Positions 38,035 to 49,930 of a stretch of DNA of 64,000 nucleotides are shown piece by piece (the stretch's first letter is position 1; each line of letters starts with the position of its first letter). The translations under genes and the position numbers were made by a program. The notes under the pieces are model-generated. The model saw only the letters and a program-made list of their open reading frames with translations. It had not been told where the DNA came from and did not search any database. Source of the stretch: Cervus elaphus (lineage: Eukaryota > Chordata > Mammalia > Artiodactyla > Cervidae); contig NC_057841.1 of the NCBI RefSeq assembly GCF_910594005.1, positions 18,399,001-18,463,000 of the forward strand, read 5' to 3'.

Positions 38035-38490
38035 ATATATTAGTTTGCAAGATCTGCCATAACAGTACCATAAACCAGGTACAATAAAAAATAGACATTT
38101 TTTGGTCTTATAATTCTGGAAGCTAGAAGTCCAAGATCAACTTGTTGGCAAGGTTGGTTCCCTCTGGGGCCTCTGGGGGAGAACCTGTTTCACATCTCTC
38201 CCCTACTTCTGGTGCTTTGCTGGCAACCTTCTGTGCCCCTCAGCTCAGGAAGTGTCACCCTGAACTCTGCTTCATCTTCACAAAGTGCTCTCCCTGTATG
38301 CATATGTGTGTCCAGATTTTCTCTTTTTATAAAGACACCAGTTTTATTTAATTCAATAATTCGGATCATACTTGAGTATGATCTCATTTTAACTAATTAT
38401 ATCTGCAAACTCTATTTCCAAATTTGAAGTTACTAGGGGTTAGCATTTAAATGTAAGAATTTTGAGAGAACACAATTCAATCAGTAACAA
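38035..38490 (+). mobile_element. Ancient mammalian interspersed repeat, family not assigned
   Basis: AGATCTGCCATAACAGTACC, TTATAATTCTGGAAGCTAGA, AAGTCCAAGATCAACTTG, then AAAGACACCAGTTTTATTT and AGAACACAATTCAATCAGTA. I recognise the series as a common old mammalian repeat, but cannot name the family with certainty. Confidence 0.6.
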
Positions 38491-38917
38491 CAGTAAAGGT
38501 AACGAAAGAGAATGAGCGACAGGAAGACCCAGGACCTAGTAATAATTACTAATCTGTGGACTTGGGATATTCTCCCTATTGTAATAGTCTGAATAAAAGT
38601 AATTTCCTTCTCAAATTCTAAGTGGCTCCAAATAGTCCTGAAACTGGAATGAAATCTAGAATTTAATAGACAACTTATACATTCAGTGAAATTATTATTT
38701 CCTCTTCAAACTTAGTGCCCATGTCAACTCTATTCAGCTTCTATCTTCCTATTCCATAGCTGGAGTTTCATCTATAGTTTTTGCATCCAACACTGTTGGG
38801 ACACTGTAAGAGGGCTGACGTCTCTCTGCACTATAATCTTCTGGTTAAAAATTTTAAACTTCTTGTTCATTTTAACTATTTATAATTAAATTTATTTTTA
38901 TAGATGAAAATTGAAAA

Positions 38918-39130
38918 GAGAGCTTCCTAGGTGGCGCTAGTGGTAATGACCTGCCTACCACCGCAGGAGACACAGTTTCCATCCATGGGTGGGAAAGATC
39001 CCCTGGAGGAGGAAATGGCAACCCACTCAAGTATCCTTGCCTGGAGAATTCTTCATGGGCAGAGGAGTCTGGTAGGTTACAGTCCATGGGGTTGCAGAGA
39101 GTTGGACACGACTGAAGTGACTTAGCATGG
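38918..39130 (+). mobile_element. Bov-tA SINE
   Basis: AGAGCTTCCTAGGTGGCGCT head, CTTGCCTGGAGAATTCTTCA core and GTTGGACACGACTGAAGTGA end. Confidence 0.87.
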
Positions 39131-40060
39131 ACACATGCACAGTGAAAAGAATTCAAAGTTATATGAAGAAAGAGAAAAATTCTGAAGACAAAATTATACA
39201 ACATGCTATTTTCTTTAAAGATAGTTGATGCAAGAAGCTAAATAACTTCCATGAACATTTGATGATATATATATTAGCATGTGTGTTCCCAGCTGACTTT
39301 AGGATTATTAAAGTGTATTTCAGTGCAATGTAAAGAAGCGATAGATTCCTCTTTCTACAGAAGGCATCCTTTTAAAATGCAAGTTTTTCTTACACTGATT
39401 TAAATAGTTCTGCATGACTTAGAATCTTTCTATGGTTTGTTGATTTTTGTTTCATAGCGTCACAAATCTCAGAGCAAAAGGAAAAAGACTTCATCCTCTT
39501 TGATTTCATTTGAATCAGATGATTTTCATGTTAAATGGGGGAGGTAACCAGCATGCTGTTTTCTTTGTTATTGTTTTACCCGTTTGCTTTTTAATCCCAC
39601 ATTGATAAGATGGACCATAACATTTTCTTATATTCATCAAAGTTCCCAGAATACTGCCAGACAGATCTTGACACTCCAAAAGGAAAAGGAAAAAAAAAAA
39701 GTATTGATGTTAAATGGATTATCTTTTGAGTATTTGTTTCTAGGTGACAATGAGTACTTGCAAATTTCCATTTGTAATTAATACATTAATATTTTAAATA
39801 CTGAGACAAATAGTAAACTAAATAATGGTGAAACATTCCACTAGAAGCAACTTAGGTAAACGTTTCTTTAAAAGTGATCCAATAAATTCAGCTTTGCTAG
39901 TGTCTGCAGGGATTAGTGGTGATTAAAAGAAAAAAAGCAAGAATCTTTATTTATATCTTGCCTTATGTAAGAAGGGGTAGTAAGGTTACATTCTGAAAGT
40001 GCAGTAGGTTGTTCAATGAGTAACCAGAGGTTTCTAAAAAAGGGGAAGCAAGCAAAACAT
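39131..40060. other. Unique flank sequence
   Basis: AT-rich; nothing recognised. Confidence 0.5.
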
Positions 40061-40061
40061 C

Positions 40062-40100
<39 letters not shown>
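40061..40100. repeat. (CA)n microsatellite
   Basis: An uninterrupted CA run of about 19 units. Confidence 0.95.
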
Positions 40101-40102
<2 letters not shown>

Positions 40103-40977
40103 TGCTGTTCTCTGCCTTGCCCAATTCTATGCCTAAGGAGGCTGGCAGGGCGGCTGATGAGATGTGAATCTTAGAGTGAATTCATAAACTCTTTAGTCTT
40201 TTCCTCCCCTCCTCCCACCCCATCCCCACCAACCCCATCAATCAGAGATTATATCTGCGCGGAGGTAGTCTCCATCGTTATGAAGCTGGGCTGCTTCCTG
40301 ATGTAAATCTGTATTTTAACAAAGAGAGAGAAAGAGAAGGAGAAAGAGATGCCTGAGGCAAGGTCATTCTTTGACCCCAGGCGATTGTCCTTCCCCACGG
40401 AGCAGTCCCAGCACCAAGCCAGAACTAAACAAACACAGCTGCCCCATCGGCTGCTACCTCGCCACCTGCCTTTTGAAGAAGAGGCTTTCTCCGGAGCCTG
40501 CCTAATGAGCACTGCCTGCCACGCTCAGACTGGCTGTTACAGCCTGAAGAGCCCTCTGCACACACATTGAGCTTTTCTCTCTACTTTGCACTTCAAGAAC
40601 TTAGGAAGCTTCAGGGGAAATAAGGGTTCAGTTTTTTTCGCCCTCCATTGTGATGAGCATTTGCTTTCCCTGCAGGGGGCTTTGAAGTACCTTAAAAATT
40701 CACATGGTAGCTTTAGGAAACGGGCACTCAGAGGGATAGGCAGTGATCTGCTGATCCTGGGCTGGAGCACAAGGAGGGACTTAGCAGCAGTGGCCCTGAG
40801 CACACCCTCCTGGCATTGGTCGCTTGGCTCACCCAGCCCAGCCCAGCAAACGGGAGAAGCTGAGGCTACAGAGAGAAGAGAATATTGGTAAAGAACCCCG
40901 AATGGTTGTATTATCTGAAGAAGGAAACAGACAGAACAGGCTGCATCTTGAAAGCAGGATTCCATCTTCCGCTGGAC
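40101..40977. other. Non-repetitive, GC-moderate block
   Basis: This block matches none of the repeat families I know and is less AT-rich than its surroundings. Overlapping open frames up to 142 codons exist on both strands (40537-40965 minus, 40586-40891 plus) without recognisable domains. It could be a conserved noncoding element or a noncoding RNA exon; the sequence does not decide. Confidence 0.4.
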
Positions 40978-41471
40978 TGTGGACTTTGAGCTCTATGCCC
41001 AGTATCTATGGAAACGACATACCAACTGGAAAACCAGACCCCCCGGATGGAAGAGCCCCAGGGCTCCGTACCTAGACTCTCCCTCACCTAAAAGAGTACC
41101 CTAATTATCTGTGTAACCAAATAGAATCATAAATTCTATTATGCTTACTGCGGTATAACCACAGGCCTATTGATAATTGTCCACTGTTGACTACCTAGAC
41201 TTAAGGCATACGAATCATGGGTTTAAGGCATACTAATCAAGGGTTAACTTTGATTTTATCTTTCTTTTCCTTTGTTCAGACTAGTTTCAGAGAATTTGGG
41301 GAGGTGGGTTTGAGCACATACACTTAGGGTATATAAGGTTTTCGCAAAAACTGGTTGGGGTCCTTGGTGAAGAGGCGACTCTGCCTTGGGCCCGCTGGTG
41401 TAATAACCTGCACTCCACCATCTGCATTGTCCTTCTGAGTGGGTTTGTTTCCCAGAACATGTGGCTTCAAC
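40978..41471 (+). mobile_element. Probable solo LTR with TATA box
   Basis: A U3-like region is followed by GTATATAAGG at 41331-41340, then GTCCTTGGTGAAGAGGCGAC and CATTGTCCTTCTGAGTGGG, which I associate with bovid endogenous retrovirus R/U5 sequence. The chosen ends (TG at 40978, CA at 41471) are provisional; no target-site duplication was found. No viral coding sequence is attached. Confidence 0.55.
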
Positions 41472-42477
41472 ACTATCCTCAGCCTGCACTGCCATCCCTC
41501 GTTCTGCCATCCTCAGCACTCATCAGTCCTGCCAAGGCCCTCTACTAGCAAATTCAATCCTTACCCAAAGTCTGAGACGAGTTGGACCAAATAGGAAAGA
41601 CTTAGAGTTTTCCAGCCCCTAAAGGCTGAATCTTTTCTTTCTTCACCCCTGCACCTACCCAAACACACTTTCCTTCTCCAATCTAGTGGGGAGGCTGATC
41701 AAAATGAATCTAGTGTGGCTTCTTGCATTAATGCCTCAGCATTCGGTTGGGCCAATCTTGGATATTGGAGTCTGGATGGAGAGGAGAGTAGTAGATGGGA
41801 GCTCAGGTCCTTGATAAATAAGAGCTGATCCCTGGCCCTTAAGTGGACAAGTAGGGGAATAGAGGGGATAGACCCTCATGGCAGGAACTTGAAAAGAGCT
41901 AGGAGTTTATAGCAGAGCCAGGTCATTTGCTTTCCAGGGCCATACACATATTTAGCCCCTTCCTTCATGAAAAATACTAAAAAGTACATTTTATAACTGT
42001 TAATAAAAGCTAAGTGTAATCCACGCTAGAATATATTCACCTTTTCCTTCTGATTTAAAAAGAAGTAAAAGTATTTCCCCAGTTCTCTAAAAGCAACGCA
42101 GACTTTAGGCCCTGTGCTTACTGTGCCATCTCTGAAGGGGGATGATGGAGGAATGATCGGAGGCAGCAGGAGGGATCAAGAGTATATCTGTTCCACCTCC
42201 TGGTCCTGAAGTAGGTGGTATGTAAGAGGAAAAAAGAAGCAACAACTTCCACTTGAAAAGGGAAATAGTCAGAAATAGTCAGAAGGAATTTGTCACAAAT
42301 GAGACAGAAATCGTCTGATCATAGAAGACAGCTCCAGAAGCCCAGAGAAAGGATTCAGAGAAGAAGAGATGGAACTGAGTCAGATTAGGGATAGTGTGGC
42401 CAAATGGGAATGAGAATTCAGGTGAAGGATAATTTGGATTTCTGGTGGGAGGGGCAACTTGAATGTAAGGCACTATG
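41472..42477. other. Unique flank sequence
   Basis: Mixed composition; no gene or repeat recognised. Confidence 0.5.
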
Positions 42478-42775
42478 GTCTTCCCTGATAGCTCAGCTAG
42501 TAAAGAATCTGCCTGCAATGCAGGAGACCCCAGTTCGATGCCTGGGTCGGGAAGATCCCCTGGAGAAAGGAGCAGCTACCCACTCTAGTATTCTTGGCCT
42601 TCCCTTTGGTAAAGAATCTGCCTGCAATGTGGGCATGTCCTGGGTTGGGAAGATCCCCTGGTAAAGGGAAAGGCTACCCACTCCAGTAGTCTGGCCTGGA
42701 GAATTCCATGGACTGTATAGTCCATACGGTCGCAGAGTCGGACATGACTGAGCGACTTTTTCACTTTCATGCACC
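42478..42775 (+). mobile_element. Two Bov-tA units head to tail
   Basis: A first head (GGTCTTCCCTGATAGCTCAG) runs to TAGTATTCTTGG, where a second, head-damaged unit starts (CCTTCCCTTTGGTAAAGAATC) and ends AGTCGGACATGACTGAGCGA. Confidence 0.85.
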
Positions 42776-42914
42776 TGGAATGGTCCTGAACTGTTCAGAA
42801 TTAGGTCCAGGTGGTCCTGGGGAAACTTACTGTGGGCATTCAGCTCACCTGACTGCTAACTTTAACAGCAGAGGGCCTGTTCCCTCACTCTTATAGTCTG
42901 TAAAATGATCGAGA

Positions 42915-43030
42915 AGGTACAGACTGTATTCAAAGAAATGTTAATGCTTTAATCTCATTTAATTCCCACAGCAACCCATTTTACAGTGGAGAGATCAGAG
43001 AAATTGAGAGGTGGTTACTTATCTAGGGGC
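42915..43030 (-). mobile_element. MIR fragment, antisense
   Basis: TTTAATCTCATTTAATTCCC, then CAACCCATTTTACAGTGGAG. Confidence 0.6.
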
Positions 43031-43087
43031 CACCCCTCAATAATGACCCTTGTCATATGTGTATATGTGTATACACACGTGTATACG

Positions 43088-43445
43088 TACAGGTATTCCC
43101 TGCTTTTCCAAAGTTTGCTTATGCAACTTTGTTTTTAATGAAAAACCTACATTAGTACCTGTTTTCAATAACCAAAAGAAATTTGAAGAGGGTTTTTGCT
43201 TTTACAAAAAATGGGGGAAAATGGAAATAGCTGTGTCCAGCATTTGTTCTGCAACTAGCTACGATAGAAGCAGCTCCCACCCAGAGCAGCGAGAGGGGCA
43301 CCGCCAAGCTACTTTGCTGCCAAGATGCTCAGCATCTCTCCATCAAGACGCCATATCTTTGAGCTGTGTTTGTGAGCATCTGCGCTTTTTCCTGATTTAT
43401 TTTGTGCATCTGTTACCAAGATGTGTCCTAAGGTAATGGCTTCTT
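43088..43445 (+). mobile_element. TcMar-Tigger-like DNA transposon, 5' part
   Basis: Starts TACAGGTATTCCCTGCTTTT and continues with AAAACCTACATTAGTACCTG, AGCAGCGAGAGGGGCACCG and CATCAAGACGCCATATCTT, ending at AAGATGTGTCCTAAGGTAA, where an ATG (43421) could be the start of a transposase frame (MCPKV). The rest of the transposase is missing. Assignment is by style and memory of related repeats. Confidence 0.5.
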
Positions 43446-43539
43446 TCATCTATACCATTACCATTTACAAAAGGTTTTATAGACATGCTCTACTTTTGGA
43501 GAGCAGAGGAAACCTGTGTGTACCTACATACATATATGC

Positions 43540-43742
43540 GGCCACCACTTAGTCGTTTCAGTCCTGTCTGACTCTCTGCGACCCTATGGACTGCAGCTTG
43601 CCAGCCTCCTCCATCCATGGGATTCTCTAGGCAAGAGTACTAGAGTGGGCTGCCATGCCCTCCTCCAGGGGATCTTCCTGACCCAGGGATCGAACTCGGG
43701 TCTCCTGCATTGTAGGCAGGAGGGAAGCCACCAGGGAAGCCC
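43540..43742 (-). mobile_element. Bov-tA SINE, antisense
   Basis: GGCCACCACTTAGTCGTTTC side to GAAGCCACCAGGGAAGCCC head, with GATCGAACTCGGGTCTCCTG as the B-box side. Confidence 0.88.
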
Positions 43743-44283
43743 ATATATACATAAGTGTATATAACTGCAGAAGTATATATACACATATATTAATCTATGT
43801 ATATATATCAGATGTTCCTGCTGTAGTTGCACATATAACTTGAAAATTAAAGCTCCTTGAGTAGTATATCATGGTTCATTAATGTATAGAATAGTGCTTT
43901 ATTCTCATGCTGTATACCCTTTAGGTGTCCATGCCTCCTATGATGCAGTTGGCCTGGATTCTAACTTTCTAGAAGGCAGGAAACATTTCTAAGGTTATAT
44001 AAGTGCTGAATAGTGTTTTGATGGTAGTGGAAAGATAGATTTTTCTAATTTCTAAATTAAAAATATCAGCTATCTATACTCACAGTTATCACAATGGGGA
44101 GAGAGGTAGAGAGCCTCCTATGTTTACTCAACAAATGACTGAGGCCTTATTGCTTGTCAAGAGCTTAGCTCCTGGGGCTAGACTAGTTCCTGACTCTGGA
44201 TAAATTATTTCATTTCTTTAAAAGTCTGTTTTTTATCTATGTAAAATTACTTACTGCGATTCCTGGAAGTGCATGGTTGCTCG

Positions 44284-45226
44284 ATGTTGTTGTTTAGTCA
44301 TTAAGTCATGTCTGACTGTTTTGCACAGATCCTCTTGATGAACGTGAAAGAGGAGAGTGAAAAAGTTGGCTTAAAACTCAACATTCAGAAAACTAAGATC
44401 ATGGCATCTGGTCCCATCACTTCATGGCAAATAGATGAGGAAACAATGGAAATAGTGACAGACTTTATTTTTCTGGGTTCCAAAATCACTGCAGACTGAC
44501 TGCAACCAGGAAATTATAAGGCGCTTGCTCCTTGGAAGAAAAGTTATGACCAACCTAGACAGCATATTAAAAAAGAGACATTACTTTGCCAACAAGGGTC
44601 CGTCTAGTCAAAGCTATGGTTTTTCCAGTAGTCATGTATGGATGTGAGAGTTGGACTGTAAAGAAAGCTGAACGCCAAAGAATTGATGCTTTTGAACTGT
44701 GGTGTTGGAGAAGACTCTTGAGAGTCCCTTGGACAGCAAGGAGATCCAACCAGTCCATCATAAAGGAGATCCGTCCTGGGTGTTCATTGGAAGGACTGAT
44801 GTTGAAGCTGAAACTCCAATACTTTGGCCACCTGACGTGAAGAGCTGACTCATATGAGAAGACCCTGATGCTGGGAAAGGTTGAAGGTGGGATAAAAGGG
44901 GATGACAGAGGATGAGATTGTTGGATGGCATCACTGACTCAGTGGACATGAGTTTGAGTAAACTCAGGAAGTTGGTGATGGACAGGGAGGCCTGGTGTGC
45001 TGCAGTCCATGTGGTCACAAAGAGTGGGACACAACTGAGCAACTGAACTGAACTGAACTGAGACTGTAGACCACCAGGCTTCTCTGTCCAAGGTATTTCC
45101 TAGGCAAGATTACTGGGGTGGGTTGCCATTTCCTTCTCCAGGGGATCTTCCCAACTTAGAGATGTAACCTAAGTCTCTTGTACTGGCAGGTGAACTCTTT
45201 ACTGCGGGGCCACCAGGGAAGCCCCA
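44284..45226 (-). mobile_element. Bov SINE (antisense) split by a BovB insertion
   Basis: 44284-44324 (ATGTTGTTGTTTAGTCATTA) and 45062-45226 (GACTGTAGACCACCAGGCTT to GCCACCAGGGAAGCCCC) are the two parts of one SINE. About a dozen SINE bases expected at the junction are missing, so the insertion removed some target. Confidence 0.75.
44325..45061 (+). mobile_element. BovB 3' fragment inserted in the SINE
   Basis: From ATCCTCTTGATGAACGTGAAAG to a (CTGAA)n tail. Frames carry KLNIQKTKIMASGPITSWQI and YGCESWTVKKAERQRIDAFE, the C-terminal half of the BovB polyprotein; it is 5'-truncated and frameshifted near 44500. Confidence 0.9.
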
Positions 45227-47387
45227 GTTGCTCAACAGACGATAATTATTGTTACTGTTGAATGCTTACTATTTGCCAAGTACTTTGCAAGGTCTTAGGA
45301 ATTCAAAGATGCTCTTAAGCCATTCATCGTCAAGTGGTGAGACAATGAAACAAAAAATTACACCTACACCCTATCCACTACCACACACACAGTCGTGCAT
45401 GCCATGATAAGAGATATGCTCAGTGGACTTTGAAACTATAGTGGACTTTGAAACTATAGTGGGAGTAACTAAATATCAAAAAGGTACCAGAGAACTCATG
45501 GTGAGATGGAAGCATTTGTTTAATATGTGTGTGTGTGGAGGGTGGGTAGAGGGTAGTTATAATTGTGCTAAGAACACATTTTTCTTTTTTTTTTAACTGG
45601 AGCTGCTTAAGATACCCTGCCCAGTCCCCCACTAACTAGGAAGTCATAGTGGAGTAAAACTGGTGTCTGCCATCCATAGTCTTTTCTGGATGAGCAAAGC
45701 AGCGTGGAGGAGGATGCAGCCCTCAGCAATGTGATGCTCCGATTCTGTCCCTCTCTCTGTTCATGCTCTCCTCCCCACCGTCTTATATCTGCTCTCATCT
45801 TTGGGAGTTTGGTCGTGAAGTACCAAGGTGGAGGGTAACATGAGGAAGTGTTTTTTATGTGGTTCCTTTTGTTTTTTCTTTCTTCTTCCTCCTCCTCCTC
45901 TTTCTTCTTTTTAAAGTTTACTTTTGCTAAATGAGCAGCAAGAATCCCAAACTTACTGTTTCTCAGAATCAATGGTAAAGAGCCCTGCTCTGCTGATGTG
46001 CTTGGAGTTTTTCTTTCTCTCTGGGATTACAGTCCTTTTCACAACGCTGATGCACAGTTTTTAGCTATGTTAGTTCTGCAATGTTAGTACTGAATGTTTT
46101 CATAATATTCCCCTGGTAGTTAGGAGCAAAGAAAGATTTATTTTAAAGGGAAAAAAGAGATCATTATTTCAGCCCCAGAGTCACAAGTTAAGAAAGGAAA
46201 CTCGGAAAGTGTAAAGGCAATACTCTCAGCTCAAACTCCTAACCACCTCAGGTTTTGCCCAGCTCCCATTTATTTATCATTTCAATTACAGAAGATATGT
46301 GTTGCTACAAAAAGCCATATTGTGTCTATTTTCTAAAGGAAGGAAAGGCAATTTAATCTTTAAACTTTTTTATGTGAATATTTCCTCTACCATTGAGGAT
46401 TTTAGGAAATGAAGAACTTTATCTATAACAAGTGTTTTTATCCTCAAGTCATCTGAACCCAAATAATGGGTTTTTCATCTGCTGTGATAGTCTTTGTACC
46501 CCTTTCTACTGAAGCTTAATTGTTGTACTTTACAATGGTAAACAGATTCAATTCCTTTTTAAAAACCATATGATTCTGATAGGTGAAAGACTTTTAAAAA
46601 TTCCACTAATTTACATGCTACCTATGACTATTCTCAAATTGTGTTTAACATAGTTTTTCCTGCAAATTATTCAAGAAAAAATAATACATTTTTCTTATGG
46701 TATCATCAAGACCTAAAACTGAAAAAAACTGTGTTCAAGTATATCTTAAAGATGTTGCTTACTATTTCAAATGCAATCTTCACACTGCAGTGGGAAAATC
46801 AGATATGCCAGGTAAGAACCACTCATCACTAATCCTACATAATTACAGAGACTAATGAAAGTATCATGAGCTCTATTAAAGCATCTAATCACAAAGATGT
46901 AAATATGTACTAGAAATATGAATCTCTCACTTTCCATATAACTGTGTACATTTTTATATGCTTTTACAGTATATTGGAAAATTCAAAACTAGGGTGTTGG
47001 CTATTTCTCTATCTTTACTGAACAGACCAAACACTGGTATTAACTTTATGGGATTAAATTTCCCTTCAAAATAAAAATCAAAGGTAAGAAATCTATCCTA
47101 AAAAATAATTGCAATTAGAAAAAAATAAGTATTTATTTAAAAATTGTACTTTGCAGCACAATTTGGAGTAACAAAAAATAAACAATCTAAATGTTCAACA
47201 AAAGGGGATTGTCCACAAAAATTCAGATTTATTTCTGAAATGGAAAACTCTATTTTCTTTAAAATAAATTTATATTTATTTCCCAGAATTATTTTTCAAT
47301 AATTCTGATCTCATAAGAAATGGTCAGGATACAGTGTTAGATGGAAAAAAAAAAAAAAAAAGGAGGATTTAAATCTATATGTACTGA
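45227..47387. other. Unique flank sequence
   Basis: Contains a 19-bp direct repeat (AGTGGACTTTGAAACTATA at 45422 and 45441) and a polypyrimidine tract at 45868-45917. No gene was recognised. Confidence 0.5.
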
Positions 47388-47600
47388 GTTAATTCCCTGG
47401 TGGCTCAGATGGTAAAGTGCCTACAATGTGGGAGACCCAGGTTCGATCCCTGTGTTGGGAAGACCCCCTGGAGAAGGAAATGGCAACCCACCCCAGTACT
47501 CTTGCCTGGAAAATCCTATGGATGGAGGAGCCTGGTAGGCTTCCCTCCACAGGGTCGCAAAGAGTCGGACACGACTGAGCGATTTCAGTTTTCACTTTTT
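47388..47600 (+). mobile_element. Bov-tA SINE, little diverged
   Basis: TTAATTCCCTGGTGGCTCAG head to AAGAGTCGGACACGACTGAGCG. TACTGAGTTAAT-like sequence on both sides (GTACTGAGTTAAT at about 47381 and 47600) is the target-site duplication. Confidence 0.9.
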
Positions 47601-49276
47601 GTACTGAGTTAATCCAATTATACATCTAAGTAGACCCATACACAAAAAGTCTAGAAAAGAATATTTCAAAATATTAAAAGCAATAAGATTAAAGATACAT
47701 TTAATTTCTCCTTTAAACTTTTCTATACTTTTTTGATTTCCATAATAAGCATGTATTATCTTTCTAATAAAATTAATGAACTTTCTAAAAGTTAAAGATT
47801 TTAAAATCAAATTTTGAGACAAGTTCAGCATTTGATCAATAACTAAATATCTTTAAAAATTGAAATGTGTACTTCCCAATTAACTAGAGAGTGTTTTATT
47901 TTTGTGTTAATTTGTTTGTCTGTCAGTATACTGTCTTTTTGTGTTAGACTGAAAATAAAGAATGAATATATTACAATACATGAAAGTAGATGATAGAGGG
48001 ATGAAACTTCTCTTCTGAGTCATGTGATAATAACTAAAATTTTAGAGTGTATGATATTCATGCATGCATGCATTCATTCATTCCTCTAAAATGTTTTTAC
48101 CTAAGAAGGTTGCTGGTTGGGCTGGCTCACACCCAGTGAATCTGGAGAGTGTCTGAGCTGTCTGAATTAAGGTGTTATACCCCAAACTTTTGGTTCTCAC
48201 CTAAATAGGGGTTAACTAAAAGACCCTCAACATAACAAGACAAACAAAGCCTAAGGAGTCTTTGAAATGTGGAAAGAAATAGACAGACTGCCAAGGGACC
48301 TCAGGACTTGAGCAACCACAGGACAACTAGTTCCCTGGGTTTCTTTATTGCCTCCCATATGTACCTGGATTAGATCTGGCTGGCAGAAACTCCCAACCTT
48401 GAAACCTCCGACAAGTGCAGACAAAAATAGCTGCAAGCAAAGCTTGTTTCTCCTAGACAAAGAATCAGGAAAAGGGTGAACTCTATCATGGTTTCAGCAG
48501 GACTGAATGGGGAACTGATTTTCCTGGCCTCCTTCCCAGAGAACCAGGCTTTCCAAAAGGACTTCAACAGCAGGGTCCTTATGGACCTGAGCTCCACCCC
48601 AGGAGGCAGCAACAAGACTTAAAGACGTGGTGTGTGGCAGGTGGGTGTGGGGAATTGGGAAGATGGATGTGATTCATTGTCACTATGCTTTACTCCTCCC
48701 CAGCCCAACCCAAGTTAGTGGGGTTGAGTTGGGAGCTGAACCTCTATACCCACCTGGCTGCAATGAGATTGAATGCAGCAGTGCAAAACAGGGCTAGCCT
48801 GTTATTAGCCTCCCTTCTCCTCTTTTCCTCTCCTGCTTCCACATCCCTTGTCCTTCCATTTTCTGATCTATAAGGCCTAGCAAGGAGCCAGCCTCTACCA
48901 CCACTTGGCATCTGACAAGGCAGAGTGAGTTGATAATTTATAGGGATGGTTGGCAGTTTACTTTCTCCCCTCTTCTTTCCTGGTGTCAGCAGGAGGTCCA
49001 GATTGAAGCTGGGTTTACACTTCTACTGGAGGCAATGCAGTAGCGCTAATGCTATCTCACTTTCCAGGGTACGTATCAGCCTGGCAAAATTGAGAGATGA
49101 GATTCCACTCCATATAACTGCAAAGAGGCAATAGGAATCAGGGTTCACTTTTGCAGGAGTGGTGTAGGGGATGGGGAGATGGGAGATGATGTCTAGGAGA
49201 AAGAAACATACACACCCACCTGGCCCCCTCATTACACTTCAACAGGCAGACTACCTGCTTAAAAAAAAAAAAAAAA
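47601..49276. other. Flank; right part may belong to an old L1 5' region
   Basis: 47601-48100 is AT-rich. 48100-49260 is more GC-rich with no named family; since L1 ORF1-type sequence follows, part may be L1 5' UTR. An A16 tract is at 49261-49276. Confidence 0.4.
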
Positions 49277-49930
49277 TTAAGATCCAGAGTCCAAAATATT
49301 TCAAATATCTATGATGCATTTGAAAATTGCTTGTCACACCAAGAACCAGGAAATCCTAACCTGAATGAGGCAAGGTAACACTTGTAAACTCCAAGGTGAA
49401 TGATATATTGAAATTATCTAAAAAATATTTTAAAGCAGCCATTATCAAATGATTCAACAAATGGTGATGAATTCTCTTGAAATAAATGAAAAAATTTAAA
49501 AAAACTCAGTGAAGAAATAGAAGTTATTAACCTAATGGAGATTAATACAACTGGAAAATGCAGTAACTTGAAATGAAAAACTTATAAGTGGAGATGACAG
49601 AGAAGAAAGTCAGTGAACATAAAGATAGATCAATAGAATTTACCTTATCTGAACAACAAAGAGAAAATAAACTAAAAAAGAAAATGAATAGAATCTCAGG
49701 AATGTGAGCTAATATTTATATCACTAAAGTCCCTGGAAGAGAAGAGAGAATGTAACTAAAAACTTCATTAAAAAGATAGCTAAAATTTTCCCAAATATGG
49801 TGAAAGACATAAACCTGCAGATTAAAGACCTGAGTGATTAGCAAATACAGAAAATCTGAAGACTCACACACCTTCTTATTACAGTCATTAAATGAAAAGG
49901 GTAAAAGAAACTGGACTAGAAAAAAAGGGC
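49277..49930 (+). mobile_element. Old L1 ORF1 fragment
   Basis: AAAGCAGCCATTATCAAATG, then TGAACAACAAAGAGAAAATA and AAAGACATAAACCTGCAGAT match the coiled-coil and following part of mammalian L1 ORF1. The frame is broken. Confidence 0.65.

Noticed and set aside
40537..40965. 142-codon minus-strand frame in the non-repetitive block
   Set aside because: Overlaps another frame on the plus strand, has no domain, and no splice or start evidence supports it.
43050..43436. 128-codon plus-strand frame as a coding gene
   Set aside because: It coincides with the Tigger-like leader and is in a different context from the likely transposase ATG at 43421.
45855..45917. Polypyrimidine tract as a splice acceptor
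   Set aside because: No recognisable exon follows; simple low-complexity sequence.
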